64,000 nucleotides of DNA, taken from Brooklawnia sp032229645 (GTDB taxonomy: Bacteria > Actinomycetota > Actinomycetes > Propionibacteriales > Propionibacteriaceae). The DNA is taken from assembly GCA_963722295.1 (NCBI GenBank), contig CAVRLB010000006.1:71947-135946 (forward strand), read 5' to 3'. Each line of letters begins with the position of its first letter. The stretch's first letter is position 1. The notes under the pieces are model-generated. The model was not told the DNA's origin. It was given only the letters and a program-made list of their open reading frames with translations, and ran no database searches. Of the stretch, positions 1-8,371 are shown one piece after another. Both the position numbers and the translations under genes were made by a program.

Positions 1-432
1 CGCGGTGGTGATGGGACCCTGCTGTTCGGCGGCCTGGGCTTCGGGCTGTGGCGCTGGCGCCTGGGTCGCCGGACGCCGCCTGCTCGTCGGCTCGGGCAAC
101 GGCCCCGAGCCCACCAGATGCTGCGGTTGATCGTCCGGCTCGCTCTCGGCGTCGTCGGTGCCGGCGGGCTGTGCAGCAGGTTCTGGCGCATCGCCCGAGC
201 CGTCGTCGATCTCGATGATCGGGGTGCCGACATCAACGGTCTCGCCCACCGAAACCACCAGCCGGAGCACCGTGCCCGAGACCGGGCTGGGTAGTTCGAC
301 CAGCGATTTGGCGGTCTCGATCTCGACGAGTACGTCGTTGATGCGCACCTCGTCGCCCTCGGAGACCAGCCACTGGGTGATTTCGGCCTCGGTCAAGCCT
401 TCGCCGGGATCGGGGAGTTTGAATGCGAACAT
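1..432 (-). CDS. Dihydrolipoamide acyltransferase (E2) of an alpha-keto acid dehydrogenase, N-terminal part
   Basis: The first 144 codons of an E2 subunit are visible; the gene runs off the left edge. The start ATG at 432 lies 15 bases after the E1beta stop. Residues 1-75 form a lipoyl domain with the lipoyl-lysine context EIETAKS, followed by a Pro/Ala/Glu-rich linker typical of the hinge before the peripheral-subunit-binding and catalytic domains. E2 transfers the acyl group from E1 to CoA on its swinging lipoamide arm. Pyruvate versus branched-chain keto acid specificity cannot be decided from this part; the heterodimeric E1 next door fits either a BCKDH or the actinobacterial pdhABC type. 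Confidence 0.9.
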   Translation of the reverse strand, partial: MFAFKLPDPGEGLTEAEITQWLVSEGDEVRINDVLVEIETAKSLVELPSPVSGTVLRLVVSVGETVDVGTPIIEIDDGSGDAPEPAAQPAGTDDAESEPDDQPQHLVGSGPLPEPTSRRRPATQAPAPQPEAQAAEQQGPITTA

Positions 433-446
433 TCTGATCGTCCTTG

Positions 447-1478
447 TCAGTAAGCCAGAGATTGATCGACGGCCGCCAGTATCCGGTCCAGGTTCGGCAG
501 CCAGTCGGACTCCAGCTTGCTGGGAGGATACGGGGTGTCGTAGCCGGTCACCCGCAGCACGGGCGATTCCATCACGTAGAAGAGTTCTTCGTGCAGCCTG
601 GCCGCGAGCTCTGCGCCGGGGCCGTAGTTGCGCTGCGCCTCGTGGACGACGATCGCCCGCGAGGTGTGCTCGACGCTGGCGGCGATCGTCGCGAAGTCGA
701 GCGGCTGCAGGCTGCGCACATCGACGACCTCGATGCTGCGCCCCTCCTGCTCGGCGGCGGCCGCGGCATCCAGGCAGCTGCGTACCATCGGACCCCAGCA
801 GATCAGCGTGAGATCGCTGCCCTCACGCACGACCGCAGCGTCGTGCAGACCGTGCGCAGGCGCATTGAGGTGGACGACGCCCTTTTCGTGATAGCGACGC
901 TTGGGCTCGAGGAAGATCACCGGATCAGCTGAGGCGATGGCCTGCTGGATCATCCAGTAGCCGTCGTTGGGATTCGACGGGCTGACCACGGTGAGCCCGG
1001 GCGTATGCGCGAAATACGCCTCGACCGACTCGGAATGGTTCTCGATGCTGCCGATTCCTCCCCCATAGGGGAACCGGACGACCACGGGCAGCTCGACGCG
1101 GCCTTGGGAACGGAAGCGCAGCTTGGCCAGCTGCTGGGTGATCTGGTCGAAGCCGGGGAAGACGAAGCCGTCGAACTGCAATTCGACGACCGGACGATAG
1201 CCCCGCTGTGCCATCCCGATGGCGGTACCGATCAGCCCGGACTCGGACAGCGGCGAATCCAGCACCCGATCGGGGCCGAACTCGCCCTGCAGGCGTTCGG
1301 TGACCCGGAAGACACCGCCGAGCGAGCCGATGTCCTCGCCGTAGAGCAGCACCTTGTCGTCCGCAGCGAGCGCGGCGCGCATACCGGCGTTCAGCGCCTT
1401 GGCAAGGGTGAGGGTCTTGGTAGTCTCGCCGGTTTCGGCTGGGGACTGCGCAGTGCTCATGGCTGGGGTGGAGCTCAC
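447..1478 (-). CDS. Alpha-keto acid dehydrogenase E1 component, beta subunit
   Basis: Thiamine-diphosphate-dependent E1beta of 343 aa, the usual length. Transketolase pyrimidine-binding features are present (LYGEDIGSLGGVFRVT, then DSPLSESGLIGTAIGMA), followed by the C-terminal transketolase domain. With E1alpha it forms the alpha2beta2 decarboxylase that loads acyl groups on E2 lipoamide. The GTG start at 1478 overlaps the E1alpha stop by four bases (GTGA), which implies translational coupling. An ATG at 1460 is an alternative. Middle gene of the E1alpha-E1beta-E2 operon. Confidence 0.93.
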   Translation of the reverse strand: MSSTPAMSTAQSPAETGETTKTLTLAKALNAGMRAALAADDKVLLYGEDIGSLGGVFRVTERLQGEFGPDRVLDSPLSESGLIGTAIGMAQRGYRPVVELQFDGFVFPGFDQITQQLAKLRFRSQGRVELPVVVRFPYGGGIGSIENHSESVEAYFAHTPGLTVVSPSNPNDGYWMIQQAIASADPVIFLEPKRRYHEKGVVHLNAPAHGLHDAAVVREGSDLTLICWGPMVRSCLDAAAAAEQEGRSIEVVDVRSLQPLDFATIAASVEHTSRAIVVHEAQRNYGPGAELAARLHEELFYVMESPVLRVTGYDTPYPPSKLESDWLPNLDRILAAVDQSLAY

Positions 1479-2623
1479 AGCGCAGCCGCCTGGACGACCT
1501 GCGCGCGCTGCGCGATCAGATCGGGGGTGGGCTGAGCGTAGACCCGGTCGAAGATCTCTTCGAGCTTGGGCGTCGTCACATTGTTGACGGCCGAACGCAC
1601 CTGCTCACCGAAGGCTTCGGCCTCTTGGTCGAGATGAGCCTGCCGGGCATCGTCCCAGACACCTTCGCTACGAAGCCAGGCCTCGGTGCGGGTCAGCGGA
1701 TCCTTGATCTGCCACTCGGCGGTCTCGTCCTTGCTGCGGTACTTGGTGGGATCGTCGCTGGTGGTGTGGGCGCCCATCCGGTACGTGAAGGCCTCGATGA
1801 AGGTGGGGCCTTCGCCGTTGCGGGCACGGGCCAGGGCCCACTGGGTGGCTGCGTGCACGGCGAGCACGTCGTTGCCGTCGACCCGCACGCTCGGGATGCC
1901 GAATCCCCAGGCTCGCTGGTAGAGCGGGACGACCGACTGCCGCTCGACAGGTTCGCTGATGGCCCACTGGTTGTTGACGCACAGGAAGACCGCAGGTGCC
2001 TGGTAGGCGGCGGCGAAGATATAGGCCTCGTTGACGTCGCCCTCGCTGATGGCTCCGTCGCCGTGGACGATCAGGCTGACCCCGTCGTCGGCGGCCGAAT
2101 CGAACTGCCGGTCACGCGCCTGACCCATCGCGTAGCCGACACCGTGCAGGGTGTGACCGCCGATGACCATGTTGAGGTGGTGGAAGTGCACCTCTTCGGC
2201 GTCCCAATCGCCGGTCTCCTGACCAGTGAAGATGCCGAGGATCCGCTCGACAGGCAATCCCATCAGCATCGCGAGACCGTGTTCGCGGTGGCTGGGGAAG
2301 ACGTGGTCGTATTGGCCGAGAGCGGCATGGACGCCCACCTGGATGGCCTCCTGGCCGAGCAGCGGGGCCCACAAGCTGAGCTGGCCCTTGCGCTGCATGG
2401 CGGTGGCCTCGGTGTCGAAACGCCTGATCAAGGTCATGTCGCTGAGCATCTCGGCGACCTGCTCACCGCTGAGTGTCGGCGCGAAGTCGGGATCGTCGAT
2501 CAGGCTGCCGTCGGGGTCGAGCAACTGCACGATGGGTACCTCGGCAGGCTGCGGGGGCTGGAAGCGTCCCGGCCGAGCAGTGGTCTGGGCGGTGGGCCAT
2601 CCAACAGACATCGCACTGTTCAC
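1475..2623 (-). CDS. Alpha-keto acid dehydrogenase E1 component, alpha subunit
   Basis: E1alpha of 382 aa with the thiamine diphosphate motif beginning GDGAISEGDVNEA and ending VNNQWAIS, plus the phosphorylation-loop-like region YRMGAHTTSDDPTKYR. I chose the GTG at 2623 because a perfect AGGAGG (forward bases 2629-2634, read on the minus strand) lies five bases upstream; an in-frame ATG at 2650 would lie upstream of that site. First gene of the operon. Its promoter overlaps an inverted repeat (see 2651-2703), so expression is probably repressed or activated by a dedicated regulator not encoded here. Confidence 0.93.
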   Translation of the reverse strand: MNSAMSVGWPTAQTTARPGRFQPPQPAEVPIVQLLDPDGSLIDDPDFAPTLSGEQVAEMLSDMTLIRRFDTEATAMQRKGQLSLWAPLLGQEAIQVGVHAALGQYDHVFPSHREHGLAMLMGLPVERILGIFTGQETGDWDAEEVHFHHLNMVIGGHTLHGVGYAMGQARDRQFDSAADDGVSLIVHGDGAISEGDVNEAYIFAAAYQAPAVFLCVNNQWAISEPVERQSVVPLYQRAWGFGIPSVRVDGNDVLAVHAATQWALARARNGEGPTFIEAFTYRMGAHTTSDDPTKYRSKDETAEWQIKDPLTRTEAWLRSEGVWDDARQAHLDQEAEAFGEQVRSAVNNVTTPKLEEIFDRVYAQPTPDLIAQRAQVVQAAAL

Positions 2624-2650
2624 AAGGACCTCCTGGCGTCGGTTCGTCAT

Positions 2651-2703
2651 AACCTACCGGATCGTAGGTTCGTTGCCAGTTACAGGTTACCCAACCGTAG
2701 GTT
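2651..2703 (-). promoter_or_regulatory. Promoter and inverted-repeat operator of the E1alpha operon
   Basis: On the minus strand CTGGCA (forward 2674-2679) and TAGGTT (forward 2651-2656) are separated by 17 bases, a plausible -35/-10 pair. AACCTAC at 2651-2657 and GTAGGTT at 2664-2670 form a perfect 7-bp inverted repeat with a 6-base spacer covering the -10 and most of the spacer. A second half-site cluster, AACCGTAGGTT, is at 2693-2703, exactly 33 bp (about three helical turns) from the first GTAGGTT. This looks like a two-site operator. The regulator is unknown. Confidence 0.6.
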
Positions 2704-2772
2704 TCTGCGGAAATCCTTGGACGAACTGAACTGAGCGGCGCCGTTTGTACGGTTCCCACAAAGATTAGGGAG

Positions 2773-2798
2773 CGAAATGGGCGCTTGCGTCCATTTCG
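2773..2798. other. Stable stem-loop with CTTG tetraloop
   Basis: An 11-bp stem (2773-2783 with 2788-2798, one G-T pair) closes on a CTTG tetraloop at 2784-2787. There is no T-run on either side, so an intrinsic terminator is not clearly supported. It lies between the E1alpha operon promoter and the tandem repeats; its strand and role are unknown. Confidence 0.45.
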
Positions 2799-2960
2799 AG
2801 CCGAGTGAGTGTTGAGGGCGCAGCCGCGAACACAACGACGAAGGCCGAGAGCAGCCGAGCTTGCTCGGGCTGCCGCGCAGCAGCTACCCAAAGCGGCAGG
2901 CGCTACCGAAATGCGCGCGCAACGATCACACCAGCTGCCGCGAATCGCGAAACACTGCCG

Positions 2961-3210
2961 AACATTCGCTAGCCGCTGTTACTCCCGGCAGCCGCCTGCT
3001 CCGGGCCCGAGCATTCCGGCAGCCACTGCTACTTCCGGCAGCCGCCTGCTCCGGACCCGAGCATTCCGGCAGCCACTGCTACTTCCGGCAGCCGCCTGCT
3101 CCGGACCCGAGCATTCCGGCAGCCGCTGCTACGCCCGGCAGCCGCTACCTCGGAGCCCGAGCATTCCGGCAGCCACTGCTACTTCCGGCAGCCGACGCTC
3201 CGGACGATCT
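2961..3210. repeat. Tandem repeat, five copies of a 50-bp unit
   Basis: Five adjacent 50-base units start at 2961, 3011, 3061, 3111 and 3161. Copies 2 and 3 are identical; copies 1, 4 and 5 are diverged. Each unit contains two shorter direct copies of a CCGGCAGCC core. The array ends 11 bases before the argF stop codon. Open frames through it are low-complexity by-products of the repeat and are not called as genes. The remainder of 2704-3220 holds only the stem-loop at 2773-2798. Confidence 0.85.
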
Positions 3211-3220
3211 GGAGGGTCGA

Positions 3221-4231
3221 TCAGTCGCCCAAGGTGGCGACCATCACCGCCTTGATGGTGTGCATCCGGTTGCCCGCCTCATCGAAGATGATGTCGGCAT
3301 TGGCCTGGAAGACCTCGTCGGTGATCTCCAAGGCGTCCATACCGCTCGCCTCATAGACCTCGCGCCCGACCGTGGTATCGAGATCGTGATACGCGGGCAG
3401 GCAGTGCATCACCTTGACATTCTTGTTGCCGGTCAGCCCCAGCAGCCCGGAATTGACCTGGTAGTCGCGCAGCGCCGCGATACGAGACACCCAGGCGTCC
3501 TTCGACTCGCCCATCGACACCCAGACATCGGTGCAGATGATGTCGGCGCCCTTGACTCCTGCCGCGATGTCGTCGGTGATGGTGATCTGTGCGCCGGACC
3601 CATCGGCCAGCTGCCGCGCCTGGAGCACCACGTCTGCTGCTGGCTGGAACTCCTCGGGCGCGACGATGCGAACGTCCGAACCCATCAGCGCGCTCGAGAC
3701 CAGAATCGAGTTGCCCATGTTGTAGCGTGCATCGCCGACATAGGCGATCGATACCTGGTCGAGGTCGCGTCCGAGGTATTCGCGGATCGTCAGCTGATCG
3801 GCCAGCATCTGCGTCGGATGCCATTCGTTGGTCAGCCCATTCCAGACCGGCACCCCTGCGTAACGGGCCAGCGTCTCGACCCGCTCCTGCCCGAAGCCCC
3901 GGTATTCGATGCCGTCGTAGATCTTGCCCAGCACCTGCGCGGTGTCGGCGACCGACTCCTTGTGACCCAGTTGAGAGCCCGCGGGATCCAGATAGGTGCA
4001 GTGCGCCCCCTGATCGTGAGCGGCCACCTCGAATGAGCAACGCGTGCGGGTCGAGGTCTTCTCGAAGATCAGCGCGATATTGCGTCCGGCCATGCGCTGC
4101 TGCTCACGACGCTCACGCTTGGCCTGCTTGAGTTCCGCCGACAGGTCGAGCAGATAGGCCCACTCGTCGCGGGTGAAGTCGGCTTCCTTGAGGAAATGTC
4201 GCTTGTGCAGATCCGGCATGCCGGAAAGCAT
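3221..4231 (-). CDS. argF: Ornithine carbamoyltransferase
   Basis: 336 aa, normal family length. It carries the carbamoyl-phosphate motif STRTR at residues 60-64, HPTQ at about 139-142, and the ornithine-site motif HCLPA near 276. It converts ornithine and carbamoyl phosphate to citrulline in arginine biosynthesis, or the reverse in the arginine deiminase pathway. No arginine genes flank it, so anabolic (argF) versus catabolic (arcB) use is unresolved; the sequence around GKIYDGIEYRGF resembles the long E. coli/ArcB-like branch. The start may be ATG 4231 or ATG 4219. Its 3' end abuts the 50-bp repeat array. Confidence 0.93.
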   Translation of the reverse strand: MLSGMPDLHKRHFLKEADFTRDEWAYLLDLSAELKQAKRERREQQRMAGRNIALIFEKTSTRTRCSFEVAAHDQGAHCTYLDPAGSQLGHKESVADTAQVLGKIYDGIEYRGFGQERVETLARYAGVPVWNGLTNEWHPTQMLADQLTIREYLGRDLDQVSIAYVGDARYNMGNSILVSSALMGSDVRIVAPEEFQPAADVVLQARQLADGSGAQITITDDIAAGVKGADIICTDVWVSMGESKDAWVSRIAALRDYQVNSGLLGLTGNKNVKVMHCLPAYHDLDTTVGREVYEASGMDALEITDEVFQANADIIFDEAGNRMHTIKAVMVATLGD

Positions 4232-4275
4232 AATGCCTGCCTGCGCTGATCGACGCCATCCGCGGCGCCCGCGAT

Positions 4276-4281
4276 TAGGCT
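4276..4281 (+). promoter_or_regulatory. -10 element TAGGCT, leaderless type
   Basis: TAGGCT is followed by exactly six bases and the ATG at 4288, so transcription probably starts at the start codon of the S51 peptidase gene. Confidence 0.5.
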
Positions 4282-4287
4282 GGGTGC

Positions 4288-5022
4288 ATGACTCTGTTTC
4301 TGGTCGGTGGAGGTCCCTCGCAAACGCTCGCGCCGGTGCTCGACGCCTTCGTCCGGGAGGTCCGCGACCGCGGCGAAAGGGTCGCTATCGCCCTGCTCGG
4401 TTCGGCTGGCGAGTCGGCGGCCTCGCTCGACAACTACGCCGAACCGATCATCGCTCGCTATCCGGAGGTGCTGATCGAACCGATCTGGCTGACCGACGAG
4501 GACGAGGGTCCGATCGAGTGGCCGGCCGAGCCGGAGAACCTCGCCGGCCTGATCGTGGCCGGCGGCTGGACACCCGGCTACCTCGAAGCGCTGAGCGGCT
4601 GGCGCGAGACGATCTCGACCCTGGTGCGCCGCGGCATCCCCTATCTGGGTTGGTCGGCCGGTGCGATGGTGGTCGGACGACACGCCATCGTCGGCGGCTG
4701 GCAGCATGGGGGGCGCCAGGTGGTGCCGGAGATCGTCGGCGAAGGGTCGACCGAACTCGACATCCGCGACGGCCTCGCCCTGATCGGTCCGAGCATCGAG
4801 ACCCATGCCGACACTCAGTACCTGATCGGACGAGCACTGGCCGCCTTGCAGATCGGCCCGATGAGCACGGTCGCGGCGATCGATGAGGAGACCGCACTTG
4901 TCATCGATGTCTCGTCCGGGCGCACCAAGGTCGTCGGACGCGGCAAGGTCACCTGGGTCACGGCGGACGGCGACCGGTTGCTCGTCCGCTTCGAACCGCG
5001 CAACCCCGCAGCTGGCGGCTGA
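4288..5022 (+). CDS. Peptidase S51 family protein (dipeptidase E / cyanophycinase-like)
   Basis: 244 aa with the nucleophile elbow GWSAGA (Ser at about residue 123) and the class-I glutamine amidotransferase-like fold typical of S51 peptidases, which hydrolyse Asp-X dipeptides or cyanophycin-like substrates. There is no signal peptide, so it is cytoplasmic. It is divergent from argF and upstream of a two-component system, with no evident functional link to either. Substrate unknown. Confidence 0.75.
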   Translation: MTLFLVGGGPSQTLAPVLDAFVREVRDRGERVAIALLGSAGESAASLDNYAEPIIARYPEVLIEPIWLTDEDEGPIEWPAEPENLAGLIVAGGWTPGYLEALSGWRETISTLVRRGIPYLGWSAGAMVVGRHAIVGGWQHGGRQVVPEIVGEGSTELDIRDGLALIGPSIETHADTQYLIGRALAALQIGPMSTVAAIDEETALVIDVSSGRTKVVGRGKVTWVTADGDRLLVRFEPRNPAAGG

Positions 5023-5080
5023 GAAACTGCGACAGTCGAGCCCTCCGGGCAGGCACGCTCGAATGTGGCAATCTATAGCT

Positions 5081-5770
5081 ATGCATATCCTCGTGGTTGA
5101 TGATGACCAGGCCGTTCGCGATTCCCTGGCTCGTTCGCTGCAATATGGCAGCGGCTACGAGGTAAGCACGGCTGAGGATGGACTCGAGGCACTCGCCAAG
5201 CTCTCGTCCACTCGTCCGGACGCAGTAGTCATGGATGTCATGATGCCCAGGCTTGACGGCTTGGAGACCACCCGGATGCTCCGGCAGTCCGGCAATGACG
5301 TGCCCATCCTCATCCTGACGGCCCGCGATGCGGTCGGCGACCGGGTGGACGGGCTCGACGCCGGCGCCGACGATTACATGGTCAAGCCATTCTCGCTGGA
5401 GGAACTCACCGCCAGGATCCGGGCGCTGACCCGGCGGTCTCGTCCCGAATCGGACGCAGCACCCGAGACCCTGGTCTTCGATGATCTGCGGATGGATACC
5501 TCGTCGCGCGAGGTGACCCGGCGGGGACGGCGGATCAGTCTGACCCGCACCGAATTTGCCCTGCTGCAGACCTTCATGGAGCATCCGCGCCATGTGCTGG
5601 AACGCAGCTGGCTGCTCAACGAGGTCTGGGGCTTCGATTTCCCCACGACGGCGAACTCGCTTGAGGTGTACATCGGCTATCTTCGCCGCAAGACCGAGCA
5701 AGAGGGCGAGCCCCGCCTGATTCACACCGTGCGCGGCGTCGGCTACGTCCTGCGCGAAACCGCCCCGTGA
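5081..5770 (+). CDS. OmpR/MprA-family response regulator
   Basis: 229 aa. The N-terminal receiver domain has the acidic cluster DDD and phospho-acceptor Asp52 in MDVMMP, plus Lys in VKPFS. The C-terminal winged-helix domain (about 130-229) ends with the typical HTVRGVGYVLR. It closely resembles actinobacterial MprA. I chose the ATG at 5081 because the receiver domain starts immediately there. Its stop overlaps the kinase start by four bases, so the two are co-translated. Confidence 0.92.
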   Translation: MHILVVDDDQAVRDSLARSLQYGSGYEVSTAEDGLEALAKLSSTRPDAVVMDVMMPRLDGLETTRMLRQSGNDVPILILTARDAVGDRVDGLDAGADDYMVKPFSLEELTARIRALTRRSRPESDAAPETLVFDDLRMDTSSREVTRRGRRISLTRTEFALLQTFMEHPRHVLERSWLLNEVWGFDFPTTANSLEVYIGYLRRKTEQEGEPRLIHTVRGVGYVLRETAP

Positions 5771-7200
5771 TCCGCCGGGTACGTGATCTGCTGCGCCGCA
5801 CCGAACGCAACTCATTGCAGATGCGGCTGGCCTATCTGACGGCCTTCGGGGTAGCGGTCGCGGCCTTATGTATCGGCATGGCAACCTACCTCACCGCGCG
5901 TACGTCGATGTACAACCAGCTCGATCAGGAGTTGATCGAAGTCGCCAGCTACGCGTCCGGCCCGATCAGCACCGACGTGGAGGGCCTGGGTGGGGTGAAC
6001 GCTTCTGCTCTGCAGGCCGCCAACATCACCATCATGCTGGTGCGCTCCGACAAGGCGGTCACCCGCGTGCAGGGCACCAGTGACGCTGTCGAGCCCGGCG
6101 ACCAGGAGATCGCGATCGCTCGCACTCAGCAGGGCAGCTCGACACGGTCGGCCGTCGGCACCGATTCGAACCACTATCGCGTCGTCGCGGTGCCACTGAA
6201 TACCGAATCGGGACGATTTGCCATCGTGCTGGCGCGTCCGTTGGGTCCCACCATCGCCACGCTGCGTGATATCGGGATGCTCGTTGGGTTCGCCGGCGCG
6301 GCGCTCGTCGTCCTCAGCGCGATCATGGGCTACGTCACCGGACGACGACTGATGGCTCCGCTGCGCGAACTGTCGAGCGCTGTCACCCGAGTCTCGGAAA
6401 CCGACGAATTGGCGCCGCTCAGCCTGGTCGCCAACACCGGGATCTTCAACGCGGACGACATCGGAAATCTCTCGCGCAGTTTCGACACGATGATGCACTC
6501 GCTGGCGAGCTCGCGCGATCGGCAGCGCCGGCTCATTGCGGACGCCGGACACGAGCTGCGGACGCCGTTGACATCGATGCGTACCAATATCGAACTGCTG
6601 GTGGCGGACGAAAAGTCGGGCATGCTACCGCCCGGGGCCCGCGCCGAGATCTTGACAGATGTTGCGGCACAACTCGGCGAGTTCACCTCGCTGGTCGGCG
6701 ATCTGGTGCAACTCAGCCGCGACGACGTGGTACAGCCGAGCCGCGAGCCGCTCGACTTCGCGGTCGTGGTGGCGGCCGCGGTGGAGCGGGCCAAGCGCCG
6801 CGGACCGAACCTCAACTTCGACGTCACCTTGGAACCGCACTTCATCGTCGGCGAACCCGACACTTTGGAGCGCGCGGTGACGAACCTGCTCGACAACGCG
6901 GTGAAGTTCTCCCCCGAGGGGGCCACCGTGCACGTGCGGATGGCCGGCGACGAACTGATCATCTGGGACGAAGGGCCCGGCATCGCCCCGGAGGATCTGC
7001 CGAAGATCTTCGACCGGTTCTTCCGCTCGAACAAGTCGCGAAACACGCCGGGCACCGGTCTGGGGCTGTCGATCGTCGTCCACACCATCAATGCGCACGG
7101 CGGCACGGTGGACGCCTCCAACCAGGAGGGTGCCGGCGCCAAGTTCACCGTGGTGCTGCCCGCGGCGCCCCCGGAGACCTTGGCCCAGTACGAGGACTGA
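5767..7200 (+). CDS. Sensor histidine kinase, MprB-like
   Basis: 477 aa, GTG start overlapping the response regulator stop. Membrane segments lie at about 21-43 and 168-190 around an extracytoplasmic sensor region of about 120 residues, then a HAMP region, a HisKA helix with phospho-accepting His262 (AGHELRTPLTS), and an HATPase_c domain with NLLDNAVKFSP, DEGPGI and GTGLGLSIV. It autophosphorylates and passes phosphate to the upstream-encoded regulator. The MprAB family senses envelope stress in mycobacteria; that role is an inference here. Confidence 0.92.
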   Translation: MIRRVRDLLRRTERNSLQMRLAYLTAFGVAVAALCIGMATYLTARTSMYNQLDQELIEVASYASGPISTDVEGLGGVNASALQAANITIMLVRSDKAVTRVQGTSDAVEPGDQEIAIARTQQGSSTRSAVGTDSNHYRVVAVPLNTESGRFAIVLARPLGPTIATLRDIGMLVGFAGAALVVLSAIMGYVTGRRLMAPLRELSSAVTRVSETDELAPLSLVANTGIFNADDIGNLSRSFDTMMHSLASSRDRQRRLIADAGHELRTPLTSMRTNIELLVADEKSGMLPPGARAEILTDVAAQLGEFTSLVGDLVQLSRDDVVQPSREPLDFAVVVAAAVERAKRRGPNLNFDVTLEPHFIVGEPDTLERAVTNLLDNAVKFSPEGATVHVRMAGDELIIWDEGPGIAPEDLPKIFDRFFRSNKSRNTPGTGLGLSIVVHTINAHGGTVDASNQEGAGAKFTVVLPAAPPETLAQYED

Positions 7201-7249
7201 ACCCGACTGAGGCTCAGTTCTGCACATCGCTGGGAACACTGCACCCGAG

Positions 7250-7295
7250 TTATCCACAGATACATCCACACCTTGGGGAAAACTACATCGATGTA
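7250..7295. other. DnaA-box-like sites and a 12-bp palindrome
   Basis: TTATCCACA at 7250-7258 matches the consensus DnaA box exactly, and a second partial box (CATCCACA) ends at 7270. A perfect palindrome TACATCGATGTA is at 7284-7295. They lie between two convergent genes. This is not an origin (no dnaA, dnaN or AT-rich unwinding region), but could be a DnaA titration site or chance. Confidence 0.4.
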
Positions 7296-7315
7296 ACTAC
7301 GCCGGTGAGAGCTCA

Positions 7316-7349
7316 CTGGCCGACCGGGCCCGAGAGCCCAGCCGGCCAG
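7316..7349. terminator. Bidirectional terminator-like hairpin
   Basis: CTGGCCG and GGGC at 7316-7329 pair imperfectly with GCCC and CGGCCAG at 7336-7349. It lies between the convergent kinase gene and ldh, where a shared terminator is expected. A T-run is poor. Confidence 0.5.
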
Positions 7350-7366
7350 CATTTCGAACCAGAGCC

Positions 7367-8371
7367 TCAGTACCCCAGGGAACGCGCTACTTCCCGCAGC
7401 CGAATCCCCGAGGCGGTCAACGCATCCCGCTCATCCATCGACAAGTAGGGCAGCAGCCTGCGCCCGGCACCGCTGCGTCCGACGATGGTGGGCGCCGACA
7501 TGCACACATCGGTGATACCGGCCCAATCGTCCAGCAGGGTCGAGACCGTCAGCACGCGCTGCTCATCGTTCAGCACCGCCCCGATGATCCTCGAAACGGC
7601 CAGGCCAACGGCGTAGTTGGTGGAGCCCTTGCCCTCGATGATCTTGTAAGCCGACTCCATCACTTCGTGGCCGATCCGGGCACGCAGATCAGCGTCGAAC
7701 TCGCCGCCGCTCAGGGTTGCACCCCACCGGCTCAGCGGCACATTGCCGATCTCGGCCGATGCCCACAGTGGCACCTCCGAATCGCCGTGCTCGCCGGCGA
7801 TGTAGGCATGGATGTTCTGCACCGCGGTTCCGGTTTCCAGCGACACCAGGTAGCGCAGCCGGGAGGTGTCGAGCACCGTGCCCGAACCGAACATCTGCTG
7901 CGGCGGAAGACCCGAGATCTTCAGGGACGCGTAAGTGACGACATCCACCGGGTTGGCAACCATGATGTACACCGCGTTCGGCGCGACTGCGGTCAGCCCG
8001 GGAAGAACCTTCTCCATGATCGAGACTGTCGCGCCTGCCAGCTCAAGCCGCGACTGCCCTGGCTGCTGCCTGGCGCCGGCGGTGACGATCACGACGTCGG
8101 CGTCGCGGCAGATCTCCACATCGTCCGATCCGGCAACCGAGGCGGCCGGCGTGAATTGGATGCCATGTGCGATATCGAGTGCCTCGGCCTCGACCTTCTG
8201 CTTGTTGATGTCTTGTAGGACGACCTCGCGCGCTAATCCGCGAATCACACATGCGTAGGCGAGGGTTGAACCGACGGCTCCCGCACCGATGATCGCGATC
8301 TTGGTGGGCCGGCTGTCTCGGCGAGACGGATAGAGGGATTCAGCGCTGTTGGTGGGAGTGGTATCGCTCAT
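7367..8371 (-). CDS. ldh: L-lactate dehydrogenase
   Basis: 334 aa, slightly longer than usual because of a 23-residue N-terminal extension. The NAD-binding motif GAGAVGS (29-35), the coenzyme loop with RQQPGQSR (101-108), the substrate-site Arg in LDTSRLR (167-173), and catalytic His195 in GEHGDSE are all present. It reduces pyruvate to L-lactate to re-oxidise NADH in fermentation. The arginine in the mobile loop (Gln-Gln-Pro-Gly) supports lactate rather than malate specificity. The ATG at 8371 has a GGAGAAG ribosome binding site. Confidence 0.93.
   Translation of the reverse strand: MSDTTPTNSAESLYPSRRDSRPTKIAIIGAGAVGSTLAYACVIRGLAREVVLQDINKQKVEAEALDIAHGIQFTPAASVAGSDDVEICRDADVVIVTAGARQQPGQSRLELAGATVSIMEKVLPGLTAVAPNAVYIMVANPVDVVTYASLKISGLPPQQMFGSGTVLDTSRLRYLVSLETGTAVQNIHAYIAGEHGDSEVPLWASAEIGNVPLSRWGATLSGGEFDADLRARIGHEVMESAYKIIEGKGSTNYAVGLAVSRIIGAVLNDEQRVLTVSTLLDDWAGITDVCMSAPTIVGRSGAGRRLLPYLSMDERDALTASGIRLREVARSLGY

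Noticed and set aside
2961..3210. CRISPR array
   Set aside because: The 50-bp units are contiguous with no unique spacers, and there are no cas genes. It is a tandem repeat.
2809..4036. Plus-strand frames through the repeat array and argF
   Set aside because: The peptide is a periodic low-complexity product of the 50-bp repeat followed by argF antisense.
7250..7295. Chromosomal origin or plasmid origin
   Set aside because: Only one full DnaA box, no AT-rich unwinding region, no dnaA/dnaN/repA neighbour.
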